From NCBI RefSeq assembly GCF_008107445.1, contig NZ_VSLD01000006.1, forward strand, positions 1 through 64,000: DNA of 64,000 bases. The letters run 5' to 3'. Positions 16,516 through 26,295 of this stretch are shown here, piece after piece. A program made the translations under genes and the position numbers. Within the stretch, counting starts at the first letter, position 1. Every line of letters starts with the position of its first letter. The notes below the pieces were generated by a model. The model ran no database searches and was not told the origin of the DNA. It worked only from the letters and a program-made list of their open reading frames with translations. Source of the DNA: Arthrobacter echini (GTDB lineage Bacteria; Actinomycetota; Actinomycetes; Actinomycetales; Micrococcaceae).

Positions 16516-18228
16516 GTGAAAGACGGTCCCACGCCGGCGGACGGCCGATCGCCTTCCACCAACCCCTCACCGGTCGCAGAGTCCCTGCCCGTGATCCAGC
16601 GACCGTTCGACCCCTCCGAGGGCGAGAAGAAACGTTTCGCCACGGGCAAGGGGCCGAGGGGAGGAAGGGCAGCGAGCAGCGGCGCCGAGGGCCGGACCGT
16701 CGCGTCGCCCCCGGGTCGACCGTCGGCAGCCCCCAGGGTCCAGCGCCAGAAGCGTTCGAAGCAGCCCGTCACGCGACCGACGGACGCCCTGCCGACCACA
16801 CCGCACAGCGTCCCCGCCTCGGGAAAGTCCAATGCCGCCGCGCGGAGCGTCCTGCGCCGCCTGGTCCAGGGCGAGGACCCGCCCACCCAGGCGATGAGCA
16901 TCGTGGAGCGACTGGCAGGGAGCCCCTATGCCAATCCCACCATCCAGGTGGCTGGGCCCGATGCAAGCGCACGGAAAGCCCTCGATCTCGCCCTCGATCT
17001 CGCCGAGGCCATGTTCCGGTTCGGTGCGGGCGCACTCGAGGTGGAGACCAGCATCATCGCTGTCACCGCTGCCTTTGGCCTCGACGACATCGAGGTGGAT
17101 ATCACGAACCAGTCGGTGGTGATCAACTACTCAAGCAAGGACCAGACCCCGACGACGGTCCTGAGGGTGGTCCGGTCCTGGACGAACAACTACGCAGGAC
17201 TGACGAACATCCATCGCCTCGTGTCCGACATCGTCGACGGCGGTGTGTCCCGGACCGAGGCTGCGCAGCGCCTCGACGACATCCTGCGCCGACCCAAGCC
17301 CTTCTCCCGCTGGATGGTCACGGCTGCCTTCGGCACCTTCTCGGCGGCGATCGTCGGGCTCATCGGCGGGTCGCCGATGGGATCGCTCATCGGCTTCGCC
17401 AGCTGCATCCTCATCGATCTGGTGAGTCGCAAGCTCGGGGAATGGCGGGTTCCGGAGTTCTTCTCCGTGGCGACTTCCGCCGCCATCGTCACGCTGATCG
17501 CCATGCTCGTCTGGTGGCTGCAGGTGCCCATCGCCCCGGCCTTCGTCGTTGTTGGCGGGATCCTGCTACTCCTGCCGACCGGCAGACTCGTTTCGGCGAC
17601 CCAGGATGCCATCAACGGCTTTCCCGTCACCGCGGCCGGCAGGTATCTCTCGGCGATCCTCGTCTTCGCCGCGCTGGTGTCGGGCATCGCCGTCGCGCTG
17701 GTCGCTGGATCGGCTGTGGGCGTGCCGGAGCTCGAGGTGCTCGAGTCGGACGGGACACAGTATCCGTGGCCGGTGGCGGCAATCTTCGTCTTCGTCGCGG
17801 TGGCGATGATCTGCGTCGCCGAGCAGACAGCCATGAGCCTGGTCATCCCCACCGCGATGGTGGCGGTGGCCGGCTATCTCCTGCTCCTCGGCGCCACGGC
17901 TGCAGGGGCGGGCTACCGGCTCGCCCCGGTGCTCGCCGCCGTCCTGATCGGAGGCCTTGCACGCGTGGTCGCCCTCCGCATGCACGCGACGCAGCTCGTG
18001 GTCGCGGTGCCCGCCGTCCTCTTCCTGTACCCGGGGCTCACAGTCTTCCGTTCGATGTACGACCTCACGATCGAGGCGGGAGTGGTCTCGACCGGCGTCG
18101 TGGGGCTCTTCAACGCTTCGACGGTGGTGCTGGCGATCGCTGCTGGGGTAGTGCTCGGAGACAACCTCGCCAGACCGTTCACGAGGAAACTCAGCTCGGA
18201 CGAACGGCAGCGCAACCGGCGCCGTTAG
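16516..18228 (+). CDS. Threonine/serine exporter, ThrE family
   Basis: 570 residues. A long disordered, Pro/Arg/Ser-rich N-terminal region (about 1-130) precedes a soluble ThrE domain (about 140-260) that contains the FGAGALEVETSI segment typical of the family. About ten transmembrane helices follow, covering the rest of ThrE and the C-terminal ThrE_2 domain. Family members export threonine and serine using the proton motive force. Start chosen at GTG 16516 behind GAAAGG; it lies 40 bases after the FemAB gene, which suggests an operon. The long N-terminal tail is larger than in Corynebacterium ThrE. Confidence 0.88.
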   Translation: MKDGPTPADGRSPSTNPSPVAESLPVIQRPFDPSEGEKKRFATGKGPRGGRAASSGAEGRTVASPPGRPSAAPRVQRQKRSKQPVTRPTDALPTTPHSVPASGKSNAAARSVLRRLVQGEDPPTQAMSIVERLAGSPYANPTIQVAGPDASARKALDLALDLAEAMFRFGAGALEVETSIIAVTAAFGLDDIEVDITNQSVVINYSSKDQTPTTVLRVVRSWTNNYAGLTNIHRLVSDIVDGGVSRTEAAQRLDDILRRPKPFSRWMVTAAFGTFSAAIVGLIGGSPMGSLIGFASCILIDLVSRKLGEWRVPEFFSVATSAAIVTLIAMLVWWLQVPIAPAFVVVGGILLLLPTGRLVSATQDAINGFPVTAAGRYLSAILVFAALVSGIAVALVAGSAVGVPELEVLESDGTQYPWPVAAIFVFVAVAMICVAEQTAMSLVIPTAMVAVAGYLLLLGATAAGAGYRLAPVLAAVLIGGLARVVALRMHATQLVVAVPAVLFLYPGLTVFRSMYDLTIEAGVVSTGVVGLFNASTVVLAIAAGVVLGDNLARPFTRKLSSDERQRNRRR

Positions 18229-18254
18229 GGCTCTGGTGACGGTGACGGTGGAGA

Positions 18255-19040
18255 TCAGGTCGGGTTCGTGGTCCGGGCCCAGTCGATCGGTGCGGCGCCC
18301 TGCTGCACCAGTAGCTCGTTGGTGCGGCTGAAGGGCCGCGAGCCGAAGAACCCGCGGGACGCCGAGAGCGGACTGGGGTGCGCCGACTCGACCGTGGGGG
18401 TGGAGCCCAGCAGGGGCTTCAGCCGGAGCGCGTCCCTGCCCCACAGGATGCCCACGAGCGGACCGCCCCGGGCCACGAGAGCCCTGATCGCAGCGTCAGT
18501 GACCTCCTCCCAGCCGATCCCGCGGTGCGAGGCGGCCTCACCGGCACGGACCGTCAGGACCCGGTTCAGCAGCAGGACGCCCTGGCCGGTCCATCCGGAG
18601 AGATCTCCGGTCGCCGGGGAAGCGACCCCGAGATCCGTGGCCAGCTCCCGGTAGATGTTCGCCAGGCTCCGCGGCACGGGGCGTGTGGCAGGGGCCACCG
18701 CGAAGCTCAGCCCCACGGCGTGCCCGACCGTCGGATACGGATCCTGTCCCACGATCACCACCCGCACACTGTCCAGGGGAGTCTCGAAGGCCCGCAGGAT
18801 CCGTCGGGCCTCGGGCAGGATCCGGGCGCCGCGGTCGAGATCAGCGGCGAGGGAGGCTGCGAGTCGGTGGAGCACGGGCTCCACGGGCTCGAGCCCGGCG
18901 GCCCAGTCCGACGGAACGAGCTCCCCGATCCGGGCCGGTGCCGCGAAGGCGAAGGTGGACTCGCTGGGGGACCGCGGACCGACCGGCGAGGGCTCCGGTG
19001 GAGTCGGGGGCAGATCGAAGAGGGCGTCGTCGTTCGTCAT
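18255..19040 (-). CDS. ung: Uracil-DNA glycosylase
   Basis: 261 residues. It removes uracil from DNA as the first step of base-excision repair. The catalytic water-activating loop GQDPYP (Asp100), the [13 protein letters not shown] block, [10 protein letters not shown] and the DNA-intercalating [11 protein letters not shown] loop are all present, placing it in family 1. The first 35 residues are a Pro/Ser-rich tail without conserved features. It converges on the ThrE gene, and it is divergent from the DUF3263 gene, as in many Micrococcaceae. Confidence 0.96.
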   Translation of the reverse strand: MTNDDALFDLPPTPPEPSPVGPRSPSESTFAFAAPARIGELVPSDWAAGLEPVEPVLHRLAASLAADLDRGARILPEARRILRAFETPLDSVRVVIVGQDPYPTVGHAVGLSFAVAPATRPVPRSLANIYRELATDLGVASPATGDLSGWTGQGVLLLNRVLTVRAGEAASHRGIGWEEVTDAAIRALVARGGPLVGILWGRDALRLKPLLGSTPTVESAHPSPLSASRGFFGSRPFSRTNELLVQQGAAPIDWARTTNPT

Positions 19041-19114
19041 GGTCCCATTCTCGCCCGGCGCGGCCACCGCTCACCGAATGACATCCGTGTCATTCGGCAT
19101 TACCATGGATACCT

Positions 19115-19450
19115 GTGTCAGCGGAAGGGGAGGCGGTCGTGGACGTGGTCGAACCACCGCGGAGCGGGGACGAAGCGCCTGCTGATCGGGGCGCCATGCT
19201 GGTCCTCGGTGACCGCGAGCAGCGGATGCTCGCCCTGGAGCGCGAATGGTGGAAGTACTCCGGCGCCAAGGAGCAGGCCATCCGCGAGCTGTTCACCATG
19301 TCGGCCACCCACTACTACCAGGTCCTCAACACCCTCATCGACACCGAAGCCGCGCTCGCACACGATCCGATGCTCGTGAAACGACTCAGGCGGCTGAGGT
19401 CCACCCGCCAGCAGGCACGCTCCGCGCGTCGCCTCGGCGCGGACATCTAG
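19115..19450 (+). CDS. DUF3263 protein
   Basis: 111 residues. The conserved core (about 31-92) contains REQRMLALEREWWKYSG and FTMSATHYYQVLNTLID, a short helical domain resembling a helix-turn-helix, and ends in a basic ARSARRLGADI tail. DUF3263 proteins are widespread in actinobacteria and lie next to a LytR_C gene; their role is unproven, although DNA binding is a fair guess. A GTG at 19115 is used; alternative GTG (19139) or ATG (19196) starts would shorten only the non-conserved head. The following gene starts one base after its stop. Confidence 0.85.
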   Translation: MSAEGEAVVDVVEPPRSGDEAPADRGAMLVLGDREQRMLALEREWWKYSGAKEQAIRELFTMSATHYYQVLNTLIDTEAALAHDPMLVKRLRRLRSTRQQARSARRLGADI

Positions 19451-19451
19451 G

Positions 19452-20024
19452 GTGCCTTCCTCCGCGACCGACGGACGGGGCGACGACACGCGGGACGAGT
19501 TCGACGACGTCCCGGAGCGCTCCGGCCGCCAGGGTGTCCACCGGGACACCTTCGTCCCGTCGCGATCGGGCGTGCTGGGCCTCAGGATCACGGTCGGGGT
19601 CCTCCTCGTGCTCGTCATGGTGGCGGCTGCGCTCATCCTTCCCCGACTGGGTCTCTCCACCTCCGATCAGGCGTCCTCGACCCCCACCTCGCAGGAGGCG
19701 CCGTCGACCGCGGGGCCGTCGGCGCAGCCGTCTGCCGTGCCGACGGAGGTGGATCGCTCCGTCAGCGTGAATGTCCTGAACGGCACGGGCGTCCCGGATC
19801 TGGCGGGAACGGCCGCCGCGCGTCTGGCCGCGGCCGGATGGACGTCCGCCGTGCCCGGGAACTGGGCCGGGGCACCCCTCGACACCTCCGTGGTCTTCTA
19901 CAGCGGCCAGGCGCAACGCGCGGCGGCGGAGGCGGTCGCGGAGGACCTCGGTATCGGGAGCCTCGTCGAGACTCCCGACGTCTCACCCGACATCTCCGCC
20001 GTGCTGGGCGCGGGCTTCGAGTAG
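19452..20024 (+). CDS. Anchored LytR_C-domain protein
   Basis: 190 residues. An acidic cytoplasmic head (1-40), one transmembrane helix (about 43-64), a Ser/Thr/Pro/Ala-rich linker (68-102) and a C-terminal LytR_C domain (about 104-185) with VNVLNGTGVPDLAGTAAARL. The LytR_C domain is normally attached to LCP enzymes that link polymers to the cell wall, but the catalytic LCP domain is absent here, so this is probably an accessory envelope protein. It is coupled to the DUF3263 gene (TAGGGTG junction). Confidence 0.87.
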   Translation: MPSSATDGRGDDTRDEFDDVPERSGRQGVHRDTFVPSRSGVLGLRITVGVLLVLVMVAAALILPRLGLSTSDQASSTPTSQEAPSTAGPSAQPSAVPTEVDRSVSVNVLNGTGVPDLAGTAAARLAAAGWTSAVPGNWAGAPLDTSVVFYSGQAQRAAAEAVAEDLGIGSLVETPDVSPDISAVLGAGFE

Positions 20025-20035
20025 CTCCGAGCAGG

Positions 20036-20066
20036 TTGCACTCACGGGGTGGGAGTGCTAATTATT
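20036..20066 (+). promoter_or_regulatory. Candidate groEL promoter
   Basis: TTGCAC at 20036-20041 resembles a -35 box; an AT-rich stretch beginning 17 bases later (TAATTA at 20059) could act as -10. The CIRCE elements overlap and follow it, which suits repression by HrcA. Confidence 0.45.
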
Positions 20067-20096
20067 GAGTTAGCACTCGTACGCGCAGACTGCTAA
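20053..20096. promoter_or_regulatory. CIRCE operator with an extra half-site
   Basis: A canonical arrangement TTAGCACTC (20070-20078), nine bases, GACTGCTAA (20088-20096) matches the CIRCE consensus bound by HrcA with one mismatch. A third, perfect half-site GAGTGCTAA lies at 20053-20061, eight bases before it, making an overlapping inverted repeat with swapped arms. It predicts heat-shock control of groEL. Confidence 0.88.
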
Positions 20097-20113
20097 AGCT
20101 GTGCGTGCGGTGA

Positions 20114-21889
<1,776 letters not shown>

Positions 21890-21919
21890 TCCCCTCCCCG
21901 CAGCGCATGCTCTGACTGA

Positions 21920-21954
21920 CAGGGGCGGCATTCCCGTGAGGGGTGCCGCCCCTG
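21920..21954. terminator. Terminator after groEL
   Basis: CAGGGGCGGCA pairs with TGCCGCCCCTG around a 13-nt loop, 31 bases after the groEL stop and before the convergent WXG100 gene. Confidence 0.78.
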
Positions 21955-21978
21955 TCGTGTCTGCGACGGAGTCCCCGT

Positions 21979-22269
21979 TCAGCTCATGAACATCCGCGCA
22001 TTGCTCTGCTCCGCGTCCGCGTACTGCTGCGTGGCGACGTTCAGGGCCTCGTTGATGCCGGTGAGCGACTCCTCCACCTGCTGCTGCGTGGCACGCCACT
22101 GCAGGATGAGCTGCTGGAAGTTCGAGGCCGCCTGCCCCGTCCACAGGCCCTCCAGCTCACGCAGGCCGGCCTGCATGGAGTTGACCTCGGCCTGCAGCCG
22201 CGAGATGGTCCCCTGGACCTGGCTGCTCTTGGCCGCCAGGCTGTCGGTGTCTACGTTGAAGAATGCCAT
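21979..22269 (-). CDS. WXG100-family (ESAT-6-like) protein
   Basis: 96 residues, the typical size. Two helices flank W43-T-G45 (the WXG turn) and the sequence lacks a signal peptide. Such proteins form helical hairpin dimers secreted by type VII (ESX) machinery. The C-terminal ESX signal YxxxD/E is suggested by YADAE near residue 83-87. No ESX core genes (EccC, EccD, EccB) are in the window, so this is an orphan substrate. The ribosome site AGGAG is well placed. It converges on groEL and lies 63 bases downstream of the sensor kinase gene. Confidence 0.92.
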   Translation of the reverse strand: MAFFNVDTDSLAAKSSQVQGTISRLQAEVNSMQAGLRELEGLWTGQAASNFQQLILQWRATQQQVEESLTGINEALNVATQQYADAEQSNARMFMS

Positions 22270-22332
22270 GCTGGACTCCTGTGTTCTAGCGCTTCGTTGA
22301 CCTCCCCGACGCTAGCCGTCCGCGCCACCCGC

Positions 22333-23859
22333 TCAGTGGTCGTCCTCGCTCTTGTGGACAACCGGAGCCACTTCGGGCGGTCGTGGCGCAGTGTTGCCGG
22401 GGGCGCTGCCGCCGATGTCGGCAGCGGAGTGTTCGGGAGGTGCATGGGGCAGCCGGACCGAGAGGCACGCACCCTCACCCGCGGTGTCCTCCAGGCGCAC
22501 CGTGCCGTGGTGCTGCGCTACGAGCGCCGCGACGATGGCCAGGCCCAGACCGGTGCCGCCCGTCTGGCGGTCACGCGACGAATCGGCACGGTAGAAGCGT
22601 TCGAAGACCCGTGCGGCGTCCTCCGCGGAGATACCGGGGCCGTGGTCGCGGACCTGGAGGACCGCGTGGCTGCCCCCGTGCGGGGCGGCCTCCACCCCGA
22701 CCGCGATCTCGATGGGGGAGCCCTCGGGTGTGTAGCGCAGGGCGTTGGTCATGAGGTTCGCGATCACCTGGCGGAGGCGGGCCTCGTCGCCGGTTGTCGG
22801 CGCGGACGCCGGGGCGCCGCCGTCGAGCCCGATCACGGTGATGGAGCGGTCCTGGGCGGTCGCCCGCGCGTCGAATGCCGCGTCGTAGCCGAGCACCCGC
22901 AGATCCACCGGCTCCGCCTCGAGGGGGCGTTGTTCGTCGATCCGGGCCAGGGTCAGCAGATCCTCGACCAGCCGGCCCATCCGGATGGCTTCGCTCTCGA
23001 TCCTGCCCATCGCCGCACCGATGTCCTCGTCATTCTGCAGGGCGCCGTGCCGATAGAGCTCCGAGTACCCGCGGATGGTGACCAGGGGCGTGCGGAGCTC
23101 GTGCGAGGCGTCCGCGACGAACCGGCGCATCTTCGCCTCCGAGGCCGTCCGCGCGGCGAAGGCGCGCTCGATGTGTGCGAGCATCGCGTTGAGGGACCGT
23201 GAGAGCCGTCCGATCTCCGTGGTGGGACGCTCGACGGCGACACGGCGGGTCAGATCCCCGCCGGCGATGGCGGCAGCCGTCCGCTCCACCCTGGCCAGCG
23301 GGGCGAACTGCCGGGTCACGGCGATGAACGCGATACCCGACGCGAGAGCGGTGGTGACCAGCCCCGCCGTGAAGATGATCTCGGTGGCCTCCTGCAGGGA
23401 CTCGTTGACGGTGTTCAGGCGGGTCGCGATGACCAGATAGCCCTCGTTGTTCGAGAAGGTCAGGGTGGTCGCCCGCCACTCCTGGGCATCGGGTCCCTCG
23501 CCGGGCAGCGTGACACCGGCGCCGTTGAGTTCCGCGATCCGGTCGATGGTCAGACCCGAGAGATCGGGGACATCGGTGGCGTCCGCCAGCTGATTGGCCC
23601 GGTACGGGGTCCCGTCGCTGTCCAGCACGGCGGCGTAGTACCGCAGCGCGACGCCTTCCGCGGGTTCCTGCTGGGAGAAGAGGCTCCGCGCCACGTCCTG
23701 CGCGTTGTTCCGGAGGTCGACGTCCACCCGGTCCACCAGTCCGTTGCGCAGCAGCGACACCGTTGCCAGCCCGGTGATGCCCACCGTGACGATCATGAGG
23801 AGCATGATGATCGCGACCAGCTGCGAGCGCAGCGAAGCCGCGTTCCAGCGCGTGGTCAA
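22333..23859 (-). CDS. HAMP-domain sensor histidine kinase
   Basis: About 508 residues. A first transmembrane helix (about 12-37), an extracytoplasmic sensor region (38-158), a second helix (160-182), a HAMP linker (183-236), then the HisKA domain with phosphorylated His253 in VADASHELRTPL. The ATPase domain has the N box NLMTNALRYTP, G1 DHGPGI and G2 GGTGLGLAI. It autophosphorylates and passes phosphate to the response regulator encoded just upstream. The start is uncertain: no ATG or good GTG lies near, so I use TTG 23859, ten bases after the regulator's stop. Signal unknown; resembles PhoR/TcrY-type kinases. Confidence 0.9.
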   Translation of the reverse strand: MTTRWNAASLRSQLVAIIMLLMIVTVGITGLATVSLLRNGLVDRVDVDLRNNAQDVARSLFSQQEPAEGVALRYYAAVLDSDGTPYRANQLADATDVPDLSGLTIDRIAELNGAGVTLPGEGPDAQEWRATTLTFSNNEGYLVIATRLNTVNESLQEATEIIFTAGLVTTALASGIAFIAVTRQFAPLARVERTAAAIAGGDLTRRVAVERPTTEIGRLSRSLNAMLAHIERAFAARTASEAKMRRFVADASHELRTPLVTIRGYSELYRHGALQNDEDIGAAMGRIESEAIRMGRLVEDLLTLARIDEQRPLEAEPVDLRVLGYDAAFDARATAQDRSITVIGLDGGAPASAPTTGDEARLRQVIANLMTNALRYTPEGSPIEIAVGVEAAPHGGSHAVLQVRDHGPGISAEDAARVFERFYRADSSRDRQTGGTGLGLAIVAALVAQHHGTVRLEDTAGEGACLSVRLPHAPPEHSAADIGGSAPGNTAPRPPEVAPVVHKSEDDH

Positions 23860-23869
23860 GGGGATCGCG

Positions 23870-24577
23870 CTACCGCTTGTCGGCGGTACGGAGCAGGTAT
23901 CCCACGCCGCGTTTGGTCTGGATGAGGGCGACGGCGTCGGAGCTCCGGTCGATCTTCCGGCGCAGGTAGGAGATGTAGGACTCCACGATCGAGGCGTCGC
24001 CGTTGAAGTCGTACTCCCAGACATGGTCCAGGATCTGCGCCTTGGACAGCACCCGGTTCGGGTTCAGCATGAGGTAGCGCAGCAGCTTGAACTCCGTGGG
24101 GGACAGATCGATGGTCTCGCCCCCGCGCCGCACCTCGTGGGCGTCGTCGTCGAGTTCGAGGTCGTCCACACGGATCACGGAGTCGTCATCCTCGAGGGGA
24201 TGCGTGCGGCGGAGGACGGCGCGGATGCGCGCCACCACCTCGTCGAGGCTGAAGGGCTTGGTGACGTAGTCGTCACCACCGACCGTCAGGCCCGTCACTT
24301 TGTCCTCCGTGTCGTCACGAGCGGTCAGGAAGACCACGGGGAAGTGCCGGCCGGCAGCCCGCAGGCGGCGCGTGACGGTGAACCCGTCCATGTCCGGCAG
24401 CATGACATCGAGCACGGCGAGATCCGGGTTGTGGGTCTCCGCGGCGGCGAGTGCATCCCGGCCGTTTCCCGCGGCGACGACGTCGAAGCCGGCGAAGCGC
24501 AGGGAGGTGGAGAGGAGCTCTCGGATATTCGGTTCGTCGTCGACGACCAGCAGCTTCGCTTCGGGGCCAGTTTTCTT
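23870..24577 (-). CDS. OmpR/PhoP-family response regulator
   Basis: 235 residues. The receiver domain has the acidic pair in VVDDEP, phosphoacceptor Asp58 (LAVLDVMLP), the signalling Thr in FLTAR and Lys108 (YVTKPF). The C-terminal winged helix (about 130-232) contains LSPTEFKLLRYLM, the recognition-helix region VESYISYLRRKID and the final wing KRGVGYLLR. It should bind direct-repeat promoter sites. GTG 24577 starts the protein; the open frame upstream has no ribosome site. It forms an operon with the kinase. Target genes are unknown. Confidence 0.92.
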   Translation of the reverse strand, partial: KKTGPEAKLLVVDDEPNIRELLSTSLRFAGFDVVAAGNGRDALAAAETHNPDLAVLDVMLPDMDGFTVTRRLRAAGRHFPVVFLTARDDTEDKVTGLTVGGDDYVTKPFSLDEVVARIRAVLRRTHPLEDDDSVIRVDDLELDDDAHEVRRGGETIDLSPTEFKLLRYLMLNPNRVLSKAQILDHVWEYDFNGDASIVESYISYLRRKIDRSSDAVALIQTKRGVGYLLRTADKR

Positions 24578-24639
24578 CACAGCACCAGTATCCGCGATCG
24601 CGCTGTGAACCAGCTGATCCGTTGCTGGGAGGAGGCTGG

Positions 24640-26295
24640 TCACTCCCTGGGCTTGATGTCCTCGACCCCGGCCGCGTCGAGGATCCGGTAGGCATAGCCC
24701 TGCTCCGCGAGGAAGCGCTGGCGGCGTGCAGCGAACTCCTGGTCGAGGGTGTCCCGCGCCACGACGGTGTAGAACCTGGCGGCCCGCCCATCGGCCTTGG
24801 GTCGCAGCAGCCTGCCGAGGCGCTGTGCCTCCTCCTGGCGGGACCCGAAGGAGCCCGAGACCTGGATGGCGACGGCGGCCTCGGGGAGATCGATCGAGAA
24901 GTTCGCCACCTTGGACACCACGAGGACGTGGATCTCGCCGGTCCGGAACGCGTCGAAGAGCCGCTGGCGTTCTTTGACGGACGTCTCGCCCTTGATCACG
25001 GGGGCATCGAGCCGACCCGCGAGATCGTCGAGCTGGTCGATGTACTGCCCGATCACGAGCAGCTGCTCCCCACGGTGCGCCGCGACGAGCTTCTCCACTA
25101 CGGCGGACTTCGTGTCCGACGTCGCGCACAGACGGTACTTGTCGGCGTCGTCGGCCATGGCGTAGGCCACGCGCTCGTCCCGCGGCAGGTCCACCCTCAC
25201 CTCCACGCAGTCCGCCGGGGCTATGTAGCCCTGCGCCTCGATGTCCTTCCACGGCGCGTCATAGCGTTTGGGACCGATGAGCGAGAACACCTCGCCCTCG
25301 CGGCCGTCCTCGCGGACGAGCGTGGCGGTCAGCCCGAGCCGGCGCCTGGCCTGCAGATCGGCGGTCATCTTGAAGATGGGGGCGGGCAGCAGATGTACCT
25401 CGTCGTACACGATGAGGCCCCAGTCGTTGGCGTCCAGGAGTTCGAGGTGCGGGTACAGGCCGCCGCGCCTGGTGGTGAGCACCTGGTAGGTGGCGATCGT
25501 GACGGGTCTGATCTCCTTGACCGCACCGGAGTACTCGCCGATCTCGTCCTCCGTCAGCGAGGTCCGTTTGAGCAGTTCCTGCTTCCACTGCCGGGCAGAG
25601 ACGGTGTTGGTGACGAGGATCAGCGTGGTGGTCTGGCTCGTGGCCATCGCCGCGGCGCCGACGAGTGTCTTGCCCGCCCCGCACGGCAGGACGACGACGC
25701 CGGAGCCACCCGACCAGAAGTTCTCGACGGCGAGCTGCTGGTACGGGCGCAGTCCCCACCCGTCCTCGTTCAGCGCTATCGGGTGGGGACGTCCGTCCAC
25801 GTACCCGGCGAGATCCTCGGCGGGCCAGCCGAGCTTGAGCAGGAGTTGTTTGAGGGCCCCGCGCTGCGAGGAGTGGACCACGACGGTCTCGCCGTCGATC
25901 CGCGGACCGAGCAGGGGCTGGATCTTCTTCGCGTGCAGTACCTCCTCGAGGACCGGGTAGTCGGTGGTCCGCAGGACCAGGCCGTGCTGCGGGTCCTTCT
26001 CGAGGCGGAGCCGACCGTACCGGGACATGGTGTCCTCGATGTCGATCAGCAGGGCATGCGGCACCGGGAAGCGCGAGTAGGTCAGGAGCGTGTCGAGGAC
26101 GTGCTCGGCATCCAGGCCGGCGGCGCGGGCGTTCCACAGGCCCAGCGGGGTGAGGCGGTAGCTGTGCACGTGCTCCGGCGCACGTTCGAGCTCGGCGAAG
26201 GCCGCGATCGCGTGGCGTGCCTCGGTGGCCTGCTCGTGGTCGACCTCGAGCAGGATGGTCTTGTCGCTCTGGACGATCAATGGTCCGTCAACCAT
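24640..26295 (-). CDS. XPB/ERCC3-type DNA repair helicase
   Basis: 551 residues. Superfamily 2 helicase motifs: Walker A PCGAGKT (204-210), DEVH box (298-301), motif III GLTAT, the XPB-specific RED motif (328-330), and motif VI QRLGRLLRPK. The N-terminal domain (1-180) is the XPB damage-recognition-type region. It should be a 3'-to-5' DNA translocase. Bacterial XPB is common in actinobacteria, but its repair role is less clear than in eukaryotes. Its start overlaps the end of the helicase-associated gene by eight bases, so the two are co-translated. Confidence 0.95.
   Translation of the reverse strand: MVDGPLIVQSDKTILLEVDHEQATEARHAIAAFAELERAPEHVHSYRLTPLGLWNARAAGLDAEHVLDTLLTYSRFPVPHALLIDIEDTMSRYGRLRLEKDPQHGLVLRTTDYPVLEEVLHAKKIQPLLGPRIDGETVVVHSSQRGALKQLLLKLGWPAEDLAGYVDGRPHPIALNEDGWGLRPYQQLAVENFWSGGSGVVVLPCGAGKTLVGAAAMATSQTTTLILVTNTVSARQWKQELLKRTSLTEDEIGEYSGAVKEIRPVTIATYQVLTTRRGGLYPHLELLDANDWGLIVYDEVHLLPAPIFKMTADLQARRRLGLTATLVREDGREGEVFSLIGPKRYDAPWKDIEAQGYIAPADCVEVRVDLPRDERVAYAMADDADKYRLCATSDTKSAVVEKLVAAHRGEQLLVIGQYIDQLDDLAGRLDAPVIKGETSVKERQRLFDAFRTGEIHVLVVSKVANFSIDLPEAAVAIQVSGSFGSRQEEAQRLGRLLRPKADGRAARFYTVVARDTLDQEFAARRQRFLAEQGYAYRILDAAGVEDIKPRE

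Noticed and set aside
21979-24577. Possible type VII secretion locus around the WXG100 gene
   Set aside because: No EccB, EccC, EccD, mycosin or second WXG100 gene is present; neighbours are groEL and a two-component system.
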